DNA of 64,000 nucleotides from Planctomycetota bacterium (GTDB lineage: Bacteria > Planctomycetota > Planctomycetia > Pirellulales > Pirellulaceae). Both the position numbers and the translations under genes were made by a program. Below the pieces are notes generated by a model. That model ran no database searches, was not told where the DNA came from, and was given only the letters and a program-made list of their open reading frames with translations. Shown in pieces: positions 9,438 through 21,437 of the stretch; within the stretch, counting starts at the first letter, position 1, and the number at the start of each line of letters is the position of its first letter. The stretch spans positions 186,001-250,000 of the forward strand of contig JACNKX010000081.1 of the NCBI GenBank assembly GCA_014381825.1, given 5' to 3'.

Positions 9438-10874
9438 TTAGTTATTGCTGCGAAGGTCGGCTTCGCTTAATCGTGTTTCGAGGCCAACCGCCATCTCCTT
9501 AACTACATCTGCATATCGAGGATTATTCGCAGCGTTCGTAAACTGTTCGGGATCTGAGTTCATATCGTAAAGCTCTTTCGATCCATCTTTGTACTGCATA
9601 TACGCGTAATCCCGCGTGCGCCACGAGATGTGCTGCCCTTTGACAAACGACAGCGCCCCTTCGTTAACCGACGCATTGTGGCTCTTAAGAATCGGCACCA
9701 AACTTGTGCCGTGCAACTCGCCTGGTACGGCGAGACCGGCAAGTTCCGACAGTGTCGGGAACAAGTCGACCAGTTCGACAATCGAGTCCGTGCGCCCCGC
9801 TTCATAGCCAGGCACCGACATAATCAGTGGCACGCGGGTCACTTCTTCGTGCAAGTTATTCTTCTGCCAGAAAGTATGTTCGCCAAGGTGATAGCCATGA
9901 TCACTCAGGAAGACGACGGTGGTGCTGTCTCGCAAGCCGAGTCGTTCCAGTTCATCGAGCATTCGCCCCACCTGCTCGTCCATAAATGCGACAGCCGCAT
10001 AGTAGGCGGCCCACATCCGCTTTTGGTTGTCGGGATGCTGACCGATCGGATTTTTCGACGAGAGTGTGCCGGCAAGTCCCAGCTTAGGGATGTCGTCGAG
10101 ATCGTCGTCGACGCTCTCAGGCATCATGATGTTTTGCCATCGATATGGCGTGAAATATTGCTCCGGCGCGACCATCGGGTAGTGCGGGCGGACCAGTCCG
10201 ACAGCCAGAAAGAACGGCGAGCCTTTATGCTGTCGCAACAGTTTGATCGCTTTCGAGGCGGACTTGTGATCTGGCTGATCCGCCCCGTCACCTTCGTACC
10301 GTACCGACACGAACATGCGATGCGGCATCGCGGTCGATTGCCGATCTTCGAGATCCTTCGTAAAGATGTTTAGATTCAGACAAGCGTATTCGCCCGGCGT
10401 GTGCGCCTCCTGGCCCGGCGAATTGAATCGCTCGGTCCACGACTCCGGAACGTCTTGCCCATTCGTCCCAGCGATGATGTCACCGGGAACTTTCATGTGA
10501 TAGATCTTGCCAACTCGAGCGCTGTACCAACCGTTGTCCTTGAAATGCTGACCGAGGTTAACGCTTCCTTTTCCGCGATATTTGCTGAACATGAACGATT
10601 GCCGGGATGGTCCGCAAACCGTTCCTTGGCAAAAGGCGCGATCAAAGACTAAACCCTCGCGAGCCAGACGATCGATATTGGGCGTCTTGCAGACCTTGTC
10701 TCCGTAACAGCCCAACACGCTGGCCTTCAGATCGTCCGAGACAATAAATAGGACGTTTTTTGTGACATCTGGGGTTGGTGCTGCCACCGCGACCACTTGC
10801 CAGGGCACGACTGTGGTCAGAAGGCCGACGACGCAGAGCCAGATAGTTCGCGGAGTCATCACTTGAGTTCGCAT
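9438..10874 (-). CDS. Secreted type I sulfatase (iduronate-2-sulfatase-like)
   Basis: From the ATG at 10872-10874 this is a 478-residue sulfatase with signal peptide (MTPRTIWLCVVGLLTTVV region). The open frame extends 83 codons further upstream, but that stretch is basic, lacks family similarity and would bury the signal peptide. The nucleophile motif is CGPSR at residues 87-91. The start NVLFIVSDDLKASVLGCYGD, the segment VGLVRPHYPMVAPEQYF and the cluster SDHGYHLGEHTFWQKNNLHEE are typical of the iduronate-2-sulfatase-like branch. It is the first gene transcribed in a minus-strand run of three sulfatases. The exact substrate is not deducible. Confidence 0.9.
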   Translation of the reverse strand: MRTQVMTPRTIWLCVVGLLTTVVPWQVVAVAAPTPDVTKNVLFIVSDDLKASVLGCYGDKVCKTPNIDRLAREGLVFDRAFCQGTVCGPSRQSFMFSKYRGKGSVNLGQHFKDNGWYSARVGKIYHMKVPGDIIAGTNGQDVPESWTERFNSPGQEAHTPGEYACLNLNIFTKDLEDRQSTAMPHRMFVSVRYEGDGADQPDHKSASKAIKLLRQHKGSPFFLAVGLVRPHYPMVAPEQYFTPYRWQNIMMPESVDDDLDDIPKLGLAGTLSSKNPIGQHPDNQKRMWAAYYAAVAFMDEQVGRMLDELERLGLRDSTTVVFLSDHGYHLGEHTFWQKNNLHEEVTRVPLIMSVPGYEAGRTDSIVELVDLFPTLSELAGLAVPGELHGTSLVPILKSHNASVNEGALSFVKGQHISWRTRDYAYMQYKDGSKELYDMNSDPEQFTNAANNPRYADVVKEMAVGLETRLSEADLRSNN

Positions 10875-11137
10875 CTTTGGTCTACGGGGCTTTAGCTTGA
10901 AAATTGGTCGCGTATACAGATCGGCGATAAACGCAACCAAGGGCCAAGGATACATCGACCGTTCGCGTTTCGCCATCGCTCGCAGTCTTGACGCTGCGTC
11001 TGAGATTCGTCGTCGCTCTCGCAAAGTGAATTCCAAGTTGCTGCCCGACGGCTTCAGATCCGTGGTATTATCTCTGTCAGTTTTCCATTTCAAGCTAATG
11101 CCAGCTGTGCAACGAATCAACAAGAGGAGCGAAGAAT

Positions 11138-12037
11138 ATGCGATGCTTACAGATCACAATGGTCATGGTCGCGATTGCTTTGCCTGTGGCAATGCCTCAC
11201 CTTCAATCTGTCGCAGCCCAAGAGCAGATTCCGGACGGCGTCGTCTTCGAGAAGGACATTGAGTACTCGAATTCGGATGATCAACATCTGCAATTGAACA
11301 TGGCGCGACCGAAGGACGGAAAGGCCCCTTTCCCTGCGATTGTGTGCATTCACGGTGGCGGGTTCCGTGCAGGAACCCGGGAGGGCTTCAACAAACTTTG
11401 CATCCAGTTAGCAGAGCATGGGTACATCGCAGTCACAGTCACGTACCGATTGGCTCCAAAATATCAGTTCCCTGCCGCCGTCCATGATGTCAAGGCAGCC
11501 GTTCGATGGATGCGTGCCAACGCAGACAAGTACAACATCGATCCAGATCGCATTGGGACAACTGGCGGATCTGCAGGTGGTCATTTGGCGCAGTACCTGG
11601 GCGTCACTAGCGGCGTGAAAAAATTCGAAGGCGACGGTGGGAACGCCGAATATTCGAGCAGCGTGGACTGTGTCGTCAACTTCTACGGGCCTAGCGACTT
11701 CACGAAGTCGTATGACGCCAGTGTAGATGCAGCTGAAGTGTTGCCGTTGTTTCTGGGCGGAAATCTCGAACAACAACGGCGTCGACACATCGTCGCGAGT
11801 CCGCTGTACTGGGTCACTCCCGATGCGGCTCCGACTTTGTGTATCCATGGTACCGAAGACAGCTACGTCGCCCATGAACAAGCGGTCTGGTTGATCGATC
11901 GGTTGACAGCGTCTGCTGTCGAAGCCGAGTTGATGACGATCGACGGCGCGGACCACGGGTTTCGCGGAGCGACCGCTGAAGTCAAAGCGGGGATCGAGGA
12001 AGCGCGGATAGCGTTTTTCGACAAACACCTTAAGTAA
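11138..12037 (+). CDS. Secreted alpha/beta-hydrolase, carboxylesterase/lipase type
   Basis: This is a 299-residue esterase with a signal peptide (MRCLQITMVMVAIALPVAM, cleavage near AAQEQ). A GAGGAG ribosome site sits about 10 bases before the ATG. It shows the hormone-sensitive-lipase/BD-FAE pattern: oxyanion-hole HGGGF near residue 71, nucleophile motif GGSAGG near residue 146, and acid/base positions in HGTEDSYV and GADHGF near the C-terminus. Such planctomycete enzymes remove acetyl or other ester groups from polysaccharides. It is divergent from the sulfatase run on its left, across a 263-base region holding both promoters. Its exact ester substrate is unknown. Confidence 0.88.
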   Translation: MRCLQITMVMVAIALPVAMPHLQSVAAQEQIPDGVVFEKDIEYSNSDDQHLQLNMARPKDGKAPFPAIVCIHGGGFRAGTREGFNKLCIQLAEHGYIAVTVTYRLAPKYQFPAAVHDVKAAVRWMRANADKYNIDPDRIGTTGGSAGGHLAQYLGVTSGVKKFEGDGGNAEYSSSVDCVVNFYGPSDFTKSYDASVDAAEVLPLFLGGNLEQQRRRHIVASPLYWVTPDAAPTLCIHGTEDSYVAHEQAVWLIDRLTASAVEAELMTIDGADHGFRGATAEVKAGIEEARIAFFDKHLK

Positions 12038-12237
12038 AGCTGGCGTCCGGATTCGCACGATACTTCGTATGGATCGGCGGCCAGACCAAAGAGAGCGGGT
12101 TTTACTATCGCACCCACAGCCCCGTTGTTCCGACCGAATGCGATCGCGAGCGCCGCGTCGCCCCTTTCCGATCCAGCAAATCGACTCGCGATCGGAGCAG
12201 CATTTTGACGCAAAAGAGGTGAACTCATTCACTATGC

Positions 12238-13146
12238 TTATTCCTTTGCGAGCCAACGGCATGCATTCGCAATGACCTTGATCAGCTCGGGCTGTTTGTA
12301 AACGGGGTAGGTTTCATGCCCGGGGCGGAAATAGAAAACTTTACCCTTGCCGATATTCCAGACCATCCCGCTTCGGAAACGCTCTCCCAGCTCCCACGTC
12401 TCTTCAAAGATAACTTCGTCGGGCTCCGGAACATGAAACGGTTCGTTGTACATTTCAGTTTGCCTCACCTGGAATGTCGCGGGCAGACCACTCGCAATCG
12501 GATGCTTGAGTGACTTCACCGCAATTGTGCTGGGCTCGCCGTCGGGTCGATAATCCGGAAAGCAACACCAAGGCAAATGAATCAGTCCATGAAACTCGTT
12601 GCGGCTCTTTTTGTAGCCGAAGTAGGCGGGTGTCAGCACGCTGCCGTGTATCGGCACGGAATACTGGCGCGGCGGGGCCAAGGTCTCAATCGTTAGCTTG
12701 TTGCCTTGAGCATGAGCCTCTAAATGCTTTCGACCATCTTCAATGCTCCGCCAGTTCATTGCCTCGACAAAAGGGCTCGCCCAATGAGCCGAATGTAAAG
12801 CGATTAAGTCGAGGTCGCCTCGTCGGATGTATTCGACGACTCGTTTCGCACTTTCGGCGGTAACTTCCTTCTGACGAACGTGTCCCCACCATACGATCAC
12901 ATCGGCCCATTCGAGGTTCCCGGCCGACAGGCCCTGCGCCGGGCTATCGAGAGCAACGGATCGCAGCTCCAGATCGTCTGCTGTTGCCTTGAGTTGAGCG
13001 ACGATCTCGTTACCAAGAAAGTTCTCGTAGGCCTCTTCCTGGCGCGGCTGCCGCTCGTCCCAAACGAGGACATGGATCGATTCGGCGCCGAACGCCCCGA
13101 GATTGCAACATCCAGCTGCCATCCAAAATACAAGGAACCTGACCAT
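12238..13146 (-). CDS. ThuA-like domain protein, secreted
   Basis: This is a 302-residue protein with an N-terminal hydrophobic signal (MVRFLVFWMAAGCCNLGAFG), followed by a class I glutamine amidotransferase-like fold of the ThuA (trehalose utilization) family. Recognisable parts are IHVLVWDERQPRQEE, DVIVWWGHVRQKEV, LDLIALHSAHWASPF and GKGKVFYFRPGHETYPVY. ThuA is linked to trehalose/sucrose degradation in rhizobia; the biochemical role in planctomycetes is not settled. It converges with the esterase across about 200 bases that show no gene. Confidence 0.88.
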   Translation of the reverse strand: MVRFLVFWMAAGCCNLGAFGAESIHVLVWDERQPRQEEAYENFLGNEIVAQLKATADDLELRSVALDSPAQGLSAGNLEWADVIVWWGHVRQKEVTAESAKRVVEYIRRGDLDLIALHSAHWASPFVEAMNWRSIEDGRKHLEAHAQGNKLTIETLAPPRQYSVPIHGSVLTPAYFGYKKSRNEFHGLIHLPWCCFPDYRPDGEPSTIAVKSLKHPIASGLPATFQVRQTEMYNEPFHVPEPDEVIFEETWELGERFRSGMVWNIGKGKVFYFRPGHETYPVYKQPELIKVIANACRWLAKE

Positions 13147-13291
13147 GTCTCACTTTTCTTTCTCGCTAGAGTCACGACGCTTGTCATCGAACAGCCTCGA
13201 TTATTATCGCTCGGCATGGGTGATGAAAGCGTCCTTCTGATGGAGTTCCAGTTTGGTAACAGCATCGCGGGACCGCGCCGTTGTTGAATAA

Positions 13292-15577
<2,286 letters not shown>

Positions 15578-15578
15578 C

Positions 15579-15670
15579 GTGGAATAGGCTTCCAGCCTGT
15601 GAAGGATTCGTAGCAGCAACTACTGAGTTAACCTTGGTTGCCCACATGACAGGCTGGAAGCCTGTCCCAC
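15579..15670. repeat. REP-like long inverted repeat between convergent genes
   Basis: Two arms built on AGGCTTCCAGCCTGT face each other: 15579-15601 and, inverted, 15648-15670. About 20 of 23 positions match when one arm is reverse-complemented, with a spacer of 46 bases. Each arm is also a small palindrome (AGGCT-tcc-AGCCT). It starts 2 bases after the icd stop and ends 13 bases before the stop of the minus-strand propeller gene, so it may end transcription from both sides. The form is that of a dispersed bacterial REP/BIME element; copy number in the genome is not visible here. Confidence 0.7.
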
Positions 15671-15682
15671 GGCGCACAGACG

Positions 15683-16756
15683 TTAACGGCGTCGGCTCAA
15701 CTCGGCGACACCAATATGGGCATAGACACCGACGTTGTCTGTTCGCGTGCGACCCTCGCTGTCGATATATTTCGTCTTCATGTCTCGCGCCGAATAATAC
15801 AGCAAGTAGCGATCCGGCGTTTTGACAATACACGGCGTCGAGGTATAGCGGTTGTCGAAAAACGCCTCGCCGGTTCGAGCAGGAAACGCCGACGTGCTGT
15901 GATCGACCGCCCACTGTGAACCATCGTTCGATGACGCGTAAAATAATTCGAACTTGCCCGGAACGTGACAGCCGTACCACATGTGATACTTGCCTGCGTC
16001 TTGGATGACGCACGGGTACACAGTAGTCGTCCCCACGCCACTGGGCCGGATGACTGGCTGCTCGCCTCGCTTCCAGCGGATACCGTCGGTCGAATTGAAC
16101 TCATAGATATTCGTGTACAGTTCCCCTGACGCTTGATCTTCGACATCAGGTCTCGATCCCATCCACATGCGATAGCTGTTTGGTCCTTGCTTTGTTACCG
16201 ATGGCGAGCGTCCCGATGGGTAGATCGGTTCAGGACGAACCTTCCACGCGATGCCATCTTGGCTGGTTGCGTATCCCAGACGTTGCTCGTTACGCGTGAT
16301 CTTACGATTTGCATCTCGATCAACACCGCCCGAGATAAACCACAGCTTAAAGACACTCTCTTCTTCGTCCCATAAAATATAGGGCGTCTGCACGAACTCG
16401 CCCCAGGGGATATCGGCATCGGCCAGGATCGGATTGTTGGGATGTTCCGTCCAGTCGATTCCGTTCACAGATTCCGCGTAGCCCATACAGATGTCGTTTG
16501 TCCGCGACGCTGTTGACGTGCCGAGATACCACATACGAAAGAGGCTATCATGGTGGATCACATGCGGTGAGTAACAGACGACTTTGCACCAGTCTTGTTT
16601 CGTCGTGCGCGCCGAAAGAATCGGTTCGGATCGCCGCTGCCAAGGTTGAGGACGAAGGTCCTGCCATGGCTCTTGGGCGAATGCGACTCCGCCGACAAAC
16701 AACGGGAGTACGAAGACGAGAATCGATCCCAACGACAAACGAAGCGGTGACTTCAT
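15683..16756 (-). CDS. Secreted GH43/GH32-like five-bladed propeller protein
   Basis: From the ATG at 16754-16756 (MKSPLRLSLGSILVFVLPLF) this is a 357-residue secreted protein; an ATG four codons earlier is possible. Repeating blocks of the kind FRMWYLGTS, GYAESVNGIDWTEH, FKLWFISGG, GYATSQDGIAWK, YRMWMGSR, YHMWYGCH and LFYASSNDGSQW are the blades of the five-bladed propeller of glycoside hydrolase clans GH43/GH32/GH62 and related phosphorylases. The catalytic acidic residues cannot be assigned safely, so hydrolase activity is inferred from the fold only. It converges with icd. Confidence 0.7.
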   Translation of the reverse strand: MKSPLRLSLGSILVFVLPLFVGGVAFAQEPWQDLRPQPWQRRSEPILSARTTKQDWCKVVCYSPHVIHHDSLFRMWYLGTSTASRTNDICMGYAESVNGIDWTEHPNNPILADADIPWGEFVQTPYILWDEEESVFKLWFISGGVDRDANRKITRNEQRLGYATSQDGIAWKVRPEPIYPSGRSPSVTKQGPNSYRMWMGSRPDVEDQASGELYTNIYEFNSTDGIRWKRGEQPVIRPSGVGTTTVYPCVIQDAGKYHMWYGCHVPGKFELFYASSNDGSQWAVDHSTSAFPARTGEAFFDNRYTSTPCIVKTPDRYLLYYSARDMKTKYIDSEGRTRTDNVGVYAHIGVAELSRRR

Positions 16757-17092
16757 GATGCATCCCATTTCGCCAGGTGCGACATTTTATTGTTTTGTGC
16801 GCAGTGTAGTCGAGATCGGTGCCACCCGACCAATCTGGTCCGATCTTCCTCCTGTATTCGCGACGATTTCGTCTATAATCGATCATCCAACCGAAACGCT
16901 GCTCACCATCGACCCGAACTGCTAGATTTCATTCCAACCTTGAACCTTCCTAAATCAACTTCGCATTGTAACTTGAAGTCGCTGCCACCGTACGATTGAA
17001 GAATCACGACGCTGATGCCTCGCGGCAAACGAGTAAAAACATCTGAATCGCATGCGTATTCCAATGCGGGATCCATGGACGGAGAAAATTGA
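16757..17092. other. Intergenic region, no gene seen
   Basis: These 336 bases separate the divergent propeller gene and the DUF1552 operon. No ORF here has family similarity. It should carry the operon promoter; the only signal I can point to is a GGAG ribosome site (in GGACGGAGAAAATTG) just before the ATG at 17093. Confidence 0.5.
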
Positions 17093-18457
17093 ATGAGTGT
17101 TTCCAGAAGAAAGTTCCTGAAGGCCAATGGGGCGGTGCTGACCCTACCATTATTGCCTTCCATTGCTAAGGCAACCGACGAACCCAAAACGAGGACGAAG
17201 CCCAGCAAGAAGTTGGTAATGATGTACGTTCCCAATGGCCTTGTTCGCCGCTGTTTCTTTCCTGGCGAAGAGGATGGCGAGTTGCCAGGCTTTGTCGGTG
17301 GATTTAATGCTGACAAAACAAAGGACGACAAGAGGGTGCAGAATAAGCCGGGCATCTATCCTGTGGAACTGACGTCGACGATGCAGCCCTTGTCCGACCA
17401 CACCAAAGATATCACGCTGGTCACGGGCCTTGACCGTACGTTTAAGAATGGGCAAGACGTACATGCTCAGGGCGCGTCATGCTATCTGACGAGCCTATCA
17501 CCCGTGCAGGCCGAAGCGCAAGGCATCCAACACCCGAACGGAAGAAGCCTGGATCAGGTGATCGGTGATCAGGTTGGCCAGTCCACCGTCTTCAATACTC
17601 TGGAGATCAGTTGTAACGGTTTCAAGGCCGGTAAAGAGTCCATCTACTTCGACAACATCTCCTGGTACGGTCCCGATAAAATAGCGCCTTCGATCAAAGA
17701 CCCACAGAAACTCTACGACAGACTGTTCCTAGCTGACAGTTACAGAACTCATGTCACGGATGTCACAGACCTTGTACTTGCCGACGCTAAGACGCTATCC
17801 AGGAAACTGGGACGCGACGATCGCGAAACGCTCGGCGAGTTCATGGAGATGATCCGCGATATTGAAATCAGAATTGCGAAACTGCAAAAGCTGCTTGCCA
17901 CCGCCGACATCGCGATACCGAAAAACGAAATCCTTCCGAGAGCTGACTATATCAGGCTGCAGGCCGATTTGATGTTGCTCGCTCTGCAGATGGGAATCAC
18001 GAATGTCTGTACCTTTATGGTTGGACCCGAAAGATGGGATGCCTCGTTGCTTTATGAGGGCGTGTTCGACAAGCCAGTTCAACACCACAACATGACCCAC
18101 AATCAAAAGGGCGATGGTTACAAAGCGCTTCAGAAAATAGACATCTTTCACATGGAGCAATACGCCTACATCTTGTCCCGCATGAAGACGATTAAGGAAT
18201 CCGATGGCAGTTCGTTGCTCGACAACTCGCTCGTCACCTACGGTGCAGGCCTAGGAGACGGAGCCACCCATCAGTATTTCGACTTGCCGCTGATCGTTGC
18301 CGGTAAGTCGCAGGGACAGATAAAACAAGGCCGCTTCATCCAGTGTAAGAGCGGCACGCTGAATTCCAATATGTGGCTGACGCTTGCCCAACTGATGGGT
18401 CTGGAAATCGATGAGTATGCGGACAGCACGGGTGTCATCTCGGATATGTGGACGTAG
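17093..18457 (+). CDS. DUF1552 protein, Tat-exported
   Basis: This 454-residue protein carries an N-terminal twin-arginine-type signal (SVSRRKFLKANGAVLTLPLLPS). It has the body of the DUF1552 family: KKLVMMYVPNGLVRRCFFP, ITLVTGLDRTFKNGQDVHAQGASCYLT, GRSLDQVIGDQVG, LEISCNGFKAG, and the end HQYFDLPLIVAGK. The family is nearly confined to planctomycetes and relatives, always beside DUF1592 cytochrome-like proteins; the fold resembles alkaline phosphatase/sulfatase-type proteins but no reaction is established. It is the first gene of a three-gene operon, 13 bases ahead of the next start. Confidence 0.9.
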   Translation: MSVSRRKFLKANGAVLTLPLLPSIAKATDEPKTRTKPSKKLVMMYVPNGLVRRCFFPGEEDGELPGFVGGFNADKTKDDKRVQNKPGIYPVELTSTMQPLSDHTKDITLVTGLDRTFKNGQDVHAQGASCYLTSLSPVQAEAQGIQHPNGRSLDQVIGDQVGQSTVFNTLEISCNGFKAGKESIYFDNISWYGPDKIAPSIKDPQKLYDRLFLADSYRTHVTDVTDLVLADAKTLSRKLGRDDRETLGEFMEMIRDIEIRIAKLQKLLATADIAIPKNEILPRADYIRLQADLMLLALQMGITNVCTFMVGPERWDASLLYEGVFDKPVQHHNMTHNQKGDGYKALQKIDIFHMEQYAYILSRMKTIKESDGSSLLDNSLVTYGAGLGDGATHQYFDLPLIVAGKSQGQIKQGRFIQCKSGTLNSNMWLTLAQLMGLEIDEYADSTGVISDMWT

Positions 18458-18470
18458 AAAGTTGTCGCCC

Positions 18471-21425
18471 ATGCTCGCAAGAGAATTTATTTTCAGGAAT
18501 TGCTTGCTGCTTTCGCTCACCGGCATCGTGACAGGTTCCGTTGTGACGGCCAGTCAGGCGGCCAGCGATTTTGACACGTTCCTGAATCCGCTGTTCGCTG
18601 CGAACTGCACGACGTGCCACGGCGAAGAAGAAGTGAATGGAAAAGTCAATCTCAAGGAAATCACGTCGGCGAAGCAGTTTCTTGGGAATCCAACTCTGAT
18701 CAAGGAAGTGATCGAAGCCATAGACGCCAATGATATGCCACCCGAGGGTGAACCTCCGCTCGACGAGAAGGTACGGACGAAGCTTCTCTCCACCTTGAAG
18801 ACGTTGCTGCGCGAGGCGACGAGTGGTGAAGAGGTTAAGCAGCTTCAAATCCGGCGGTTGAATCGGTTTCAGTACAACAATTCGGTCAAAGATCTTTTTC
18901 GGCTGAAAGTTGATGTGTTCGAGCTACCTGAAAAGTTGATGACCAGGCGTGGGAACTACCTAAATGCTGTCTCCAATAAAATGCCCGACCAGGTCGACGC
19001 GGCATCGCTTTCGCTGAATCCGACGGCAGGCTTAAGTGAGGTGAAGGCCTTTCCGAAAGATCTGCGTGCGGCGCATGGCTTCGATAATCAAGCAAATCAA
19101 TTGACCCTTTCGCCATTGTTGTTGGACGCCTTTCTACGGCTTAGTGTGTCCATCGTTGAAAGCCCTGACTTCAACGAACAGAACGTTGGAATTTGGAACG
19201 ACTTCTTCAAAGAACCGACAACTGCTTATGATATGCAGACCGAGATCCGCAGCCGGCTTGATCCTTTTCTAAAGATGGCATTTCGCAGCACCGTTGATAG
19301 CGCCACGTTGGACCGCTACTCGGCCTACGCGATGTCAAAGATGAATCACGGGTTATCGTTTACCGATAGCATGAAGAAAGTTGCCTCGGCGGCTCTATCG
19401 TCGCCAATGTTTCTCTATCGATCTCCAGCTGCGGATGGGAATGAGGATCAATTCGCACTCGCTTCACGCCTGTCCTTCTTTCTCTGGGGCAGCAGCCCGG
19501 ACTTGGAGCTTCTGCAACTCGCCGAAAGTGGTGAACTGTCGAAGCCCGAGAACTTGAACAATGCCATAGGGCGAATGTTTGCTGACCCAAAGATCGAACG
19601 GTTTCTAGATGCCTTTCCCTCGCAGTGGATGCAGCTCGAAAATGTTCTGGCCGCGACACCAGACCCCAATAAGCACAGGCTCTTCAGCTTGGATAAGAAC
19701 AACCCGGCCAGTCTGCAGATGGTGCTTGAACCGTTGCTGCTCTTCGACGCTGTGTTTATTGAAGATCGGCCGATCGTTGAACTTATCTCTCCGAAGTTCA
19801 GCTATCAGAGTGAATTCCTGAAGACCTGGTACACAACAGACCTGAATCCACCACAAGTTGATACTCGCAAGATCGCCGAGGAAAACCGGCACAACGAGCA
19901 GCGACGCAAGGGGCTGGACTCGATCATTGAGACAACCCAGGCTGAACTAGCAGCGCTGGTCCAACCCGTGAAAGCCAAACTGTTGGCTGACCGCAAGAAG
20001 GATGCCGGCGTAGAGGAACCCGTTGACCTAAAACCGTACGCGGCCTGGGAGTTCAATGGCGACCTAAAAGAATCCATCAACTCGCTGGACCTGACAGCTC
20101 ACGGCAAGATCGACTATCAGGACGGGATGGTCGTCCTCAACAAAGCCTATCTGCTGAGCGAGGGATTACCTATTGAATTGAAGGCCAAGACGCTAGAGGT
20201 CTGGCTCAAGCTAGACGATGTGGAACAAAGAGGAGGCGGAGTGATGGGCATTCAAGGCCCGGGCGACTTCTTTGATACGATCGTTCTGGGCGAACGGCAA
20301 TCGCGACATTGGATCTCTGGAAGCAACGGATTCAGCCGCACCGAGGACTTTCCAGACTCCTCACCGGAGAGTACGTCGAATCAAGTGTTGCACTTGGCAA
20401 TGGTCTACACGGAGGAAGGAACCACCACGCTTTACCGCAACGGTAATCCCTACGGAAAACCTTATCGCAAAGGTGCAGCAGCGTTTCCGAAGAACGATTC
20501 CTCAGTCATATTCGGATTGCGCCACTTGCCCGCCGGAGGCAACAAGTTCCTTTCCGTGAGCCTGGACAAGGCGCGCCTGTACGATCGTGCTTTGACCGCT
20601 GCTGAAGTCGCCTCATCCAGCAGTGGCGACAATCTTTACATCTCCAATGAGGAATTGTTGCAGGCGCTGACTTCCGAGCAGAAGGCGAAATGGGAATCTT
20701 TGAGAAAATCTATTGAGCAGTCGGAGGTGGCTCTGGAACTGATTCCCCAACCTCAGGATCCAGAGAAGGTACAACAAGACACTCAAAAGCGATTCGAAGA
20801 CGAGATACGAAAGCAACTGCGCTCGGAGGCGTTTGAGCGCGTGGCTGCATCGGATCCACGCTACGGCGGCGTGATTACCAATGCAGCCATGTTAAGTATG
20901 ACCTCGGGGCCGAAACGCACCCACCCGATCGCTCGTGGCGCTTGGATTATCGAAGTGATATTTAATGACCCGCCGCCGCCACCACCAAACGATGTTCCAC
21001 CGTTGAATGATGAAAGCAGCTCAAAGGAGTTGACGATACGTGAGAAATTCGCCGTTCACCGCGAGAATCCAACCTGCGCCGGCTGTCACTCGAGGCTCGA
21101 CCCTCTGGGGTTCGCCCTTGAAAATTTCGATATCACCGGTCGATGGAGAGACAAATATGAAAATGGAAGAGATGTTGATTCAAGCGGGACGCTAATGAGG
21201 AAACACGAATTTGACGGTATTGGCCGGTTCAAAGAATCACTGGTCAAAGAGAACCGGCGTTTTGCTAAAGCCTTCACTGGTCATTTGCTTAGATTCGCGT
21301 TAGCTAGGGAGCTCACTCCATACGACTCACTTACCGTAGACACGATTGTCGACAAGACAGAGAAGGATGGTTTCAAGTTAAAATCGCTTATCAAAGAAGT
21401 TATTCTAAGCGATCGTTTTTTCTGA
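18471..21425 (+). CDS. DUF1592/DUF1588/DUF1585 cytochrome c-type protein with LamG insert
   Basis: From the ATG at 18471 this is a 984-residue secreted protein (MLAREFIFRNCLLLSLTG signal). An upstream in-frame ATG would overlap the DUF1552 stop. A planctomycete-type cytochrome c domain follows with heme motif CTTCH at residues 46-50. DUF1587, DUF1595 and DUF1592 regions come next (QIRRLNRFQYNNSVKDLF; LASRLSFFLWGSSPD; FLDAFPSQWMQLEN). Residues about 520-720 are a LamG/concanavalin-like sandwich (AAWEFNGDLKESINSLDLTA, LYDRALTAAEV) set inside DUF1592. It then resumes with MLSMTSGPKRTHPIARGAW, DUF1588 with a second CAGCH motif near residue 867 (PTCAGCHSRLDPLGFALENF), and DUF1585. Function is not established; an extracytoplasmic redox role with the partner proteins is inferred. 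Confidence 0.9.
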   Translation: MLAREFIFRNCLLLSLTGIVTGSVVTASQAASDFDTFLNPLFAANCTTCHGEEEVNGKVNLKEITSAKQFLGNPTLIKEVIEAIDANDMPPEGEPPLDEKVRTKLLSTLKTLLREATSGEEVKQLQIRRLNRFQYNNSVKDLFRLKVDVFELPEKLMTRRGNYLNAVSNKMPDQVDAASLSLNPTAGLSEVKAFPKDLRAAHGFDNQANQLTLSPLLLDAFLRLSVSIVESPDFNEQNVGIWNDFFKEPTTAYDMQTEIRSRLDPFLKMAFRSTVDSATLDRYSAYAMSKMNHGLSFTDSMKKVASAALSSPMFLYRSPAADGNEDQFALASRLSFFLWGSSPDLELLQLAESGELSKPENLNNAIGRMFADPKIERFLDAFPSQWMQLENVLAATPDPNKHRLFSLDKNNPASLQMVLEPLLLFDAVFIEDRPIVELISPKFSYQSEFLKTWYTTDLNPPQVDTRKIAEENRHNEQRRKGLDSIIETTQAELAALVQPVKAKLLADRKKDAGVEEPVDLKPYAAWEFNGDLKESINSLDLTAHGKIDYQDGMVVLNKAYLLSEGLPIELKAKTLEVWLKLDDVEQRGGGVMGIQGPGDFFDTIVLGERQSRHWISGSNGFSRTEDFPDSSPESTSNQVLHLAMVYTEEGTTTLYRNGNPYGKPYRKGAAAFPKNDSSVIFGLRHLPAGGNKFLSVSLDKARLYDRALTAAEVASSSSGDNLYISNEELLQALTSEQKAKWESLRKSIEQSEVALELIPQPQDPEKVQQDTQKRFEDEIRKQLRSEAFERVAASDPRYGGVITNAAMLSMTSGPKRTHPIARGAWIIEVIFNDPPPPPPNDVPPLNDESSSKELTIREKFAVHRENPTCAGCHSRLDPLGFALENFDITGRWRDKYENGRDVDSSGTLMRKHEFDGIGRFKESLVKENRRFAKAFTGHLLRFALARELTPYDSLTVDTIVDKTEKDGFKLKSLIKEVILSDRFF

Positions 21426-21437
21426 AGCGGTGTTGTT

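Noticed and set aside
10875-11123. N-terminal extension of the third sulfatase
   Set aside because: Basic sequence lacking family similarity ahead of a good signal peptide; the ATG at 10874 is the better start.
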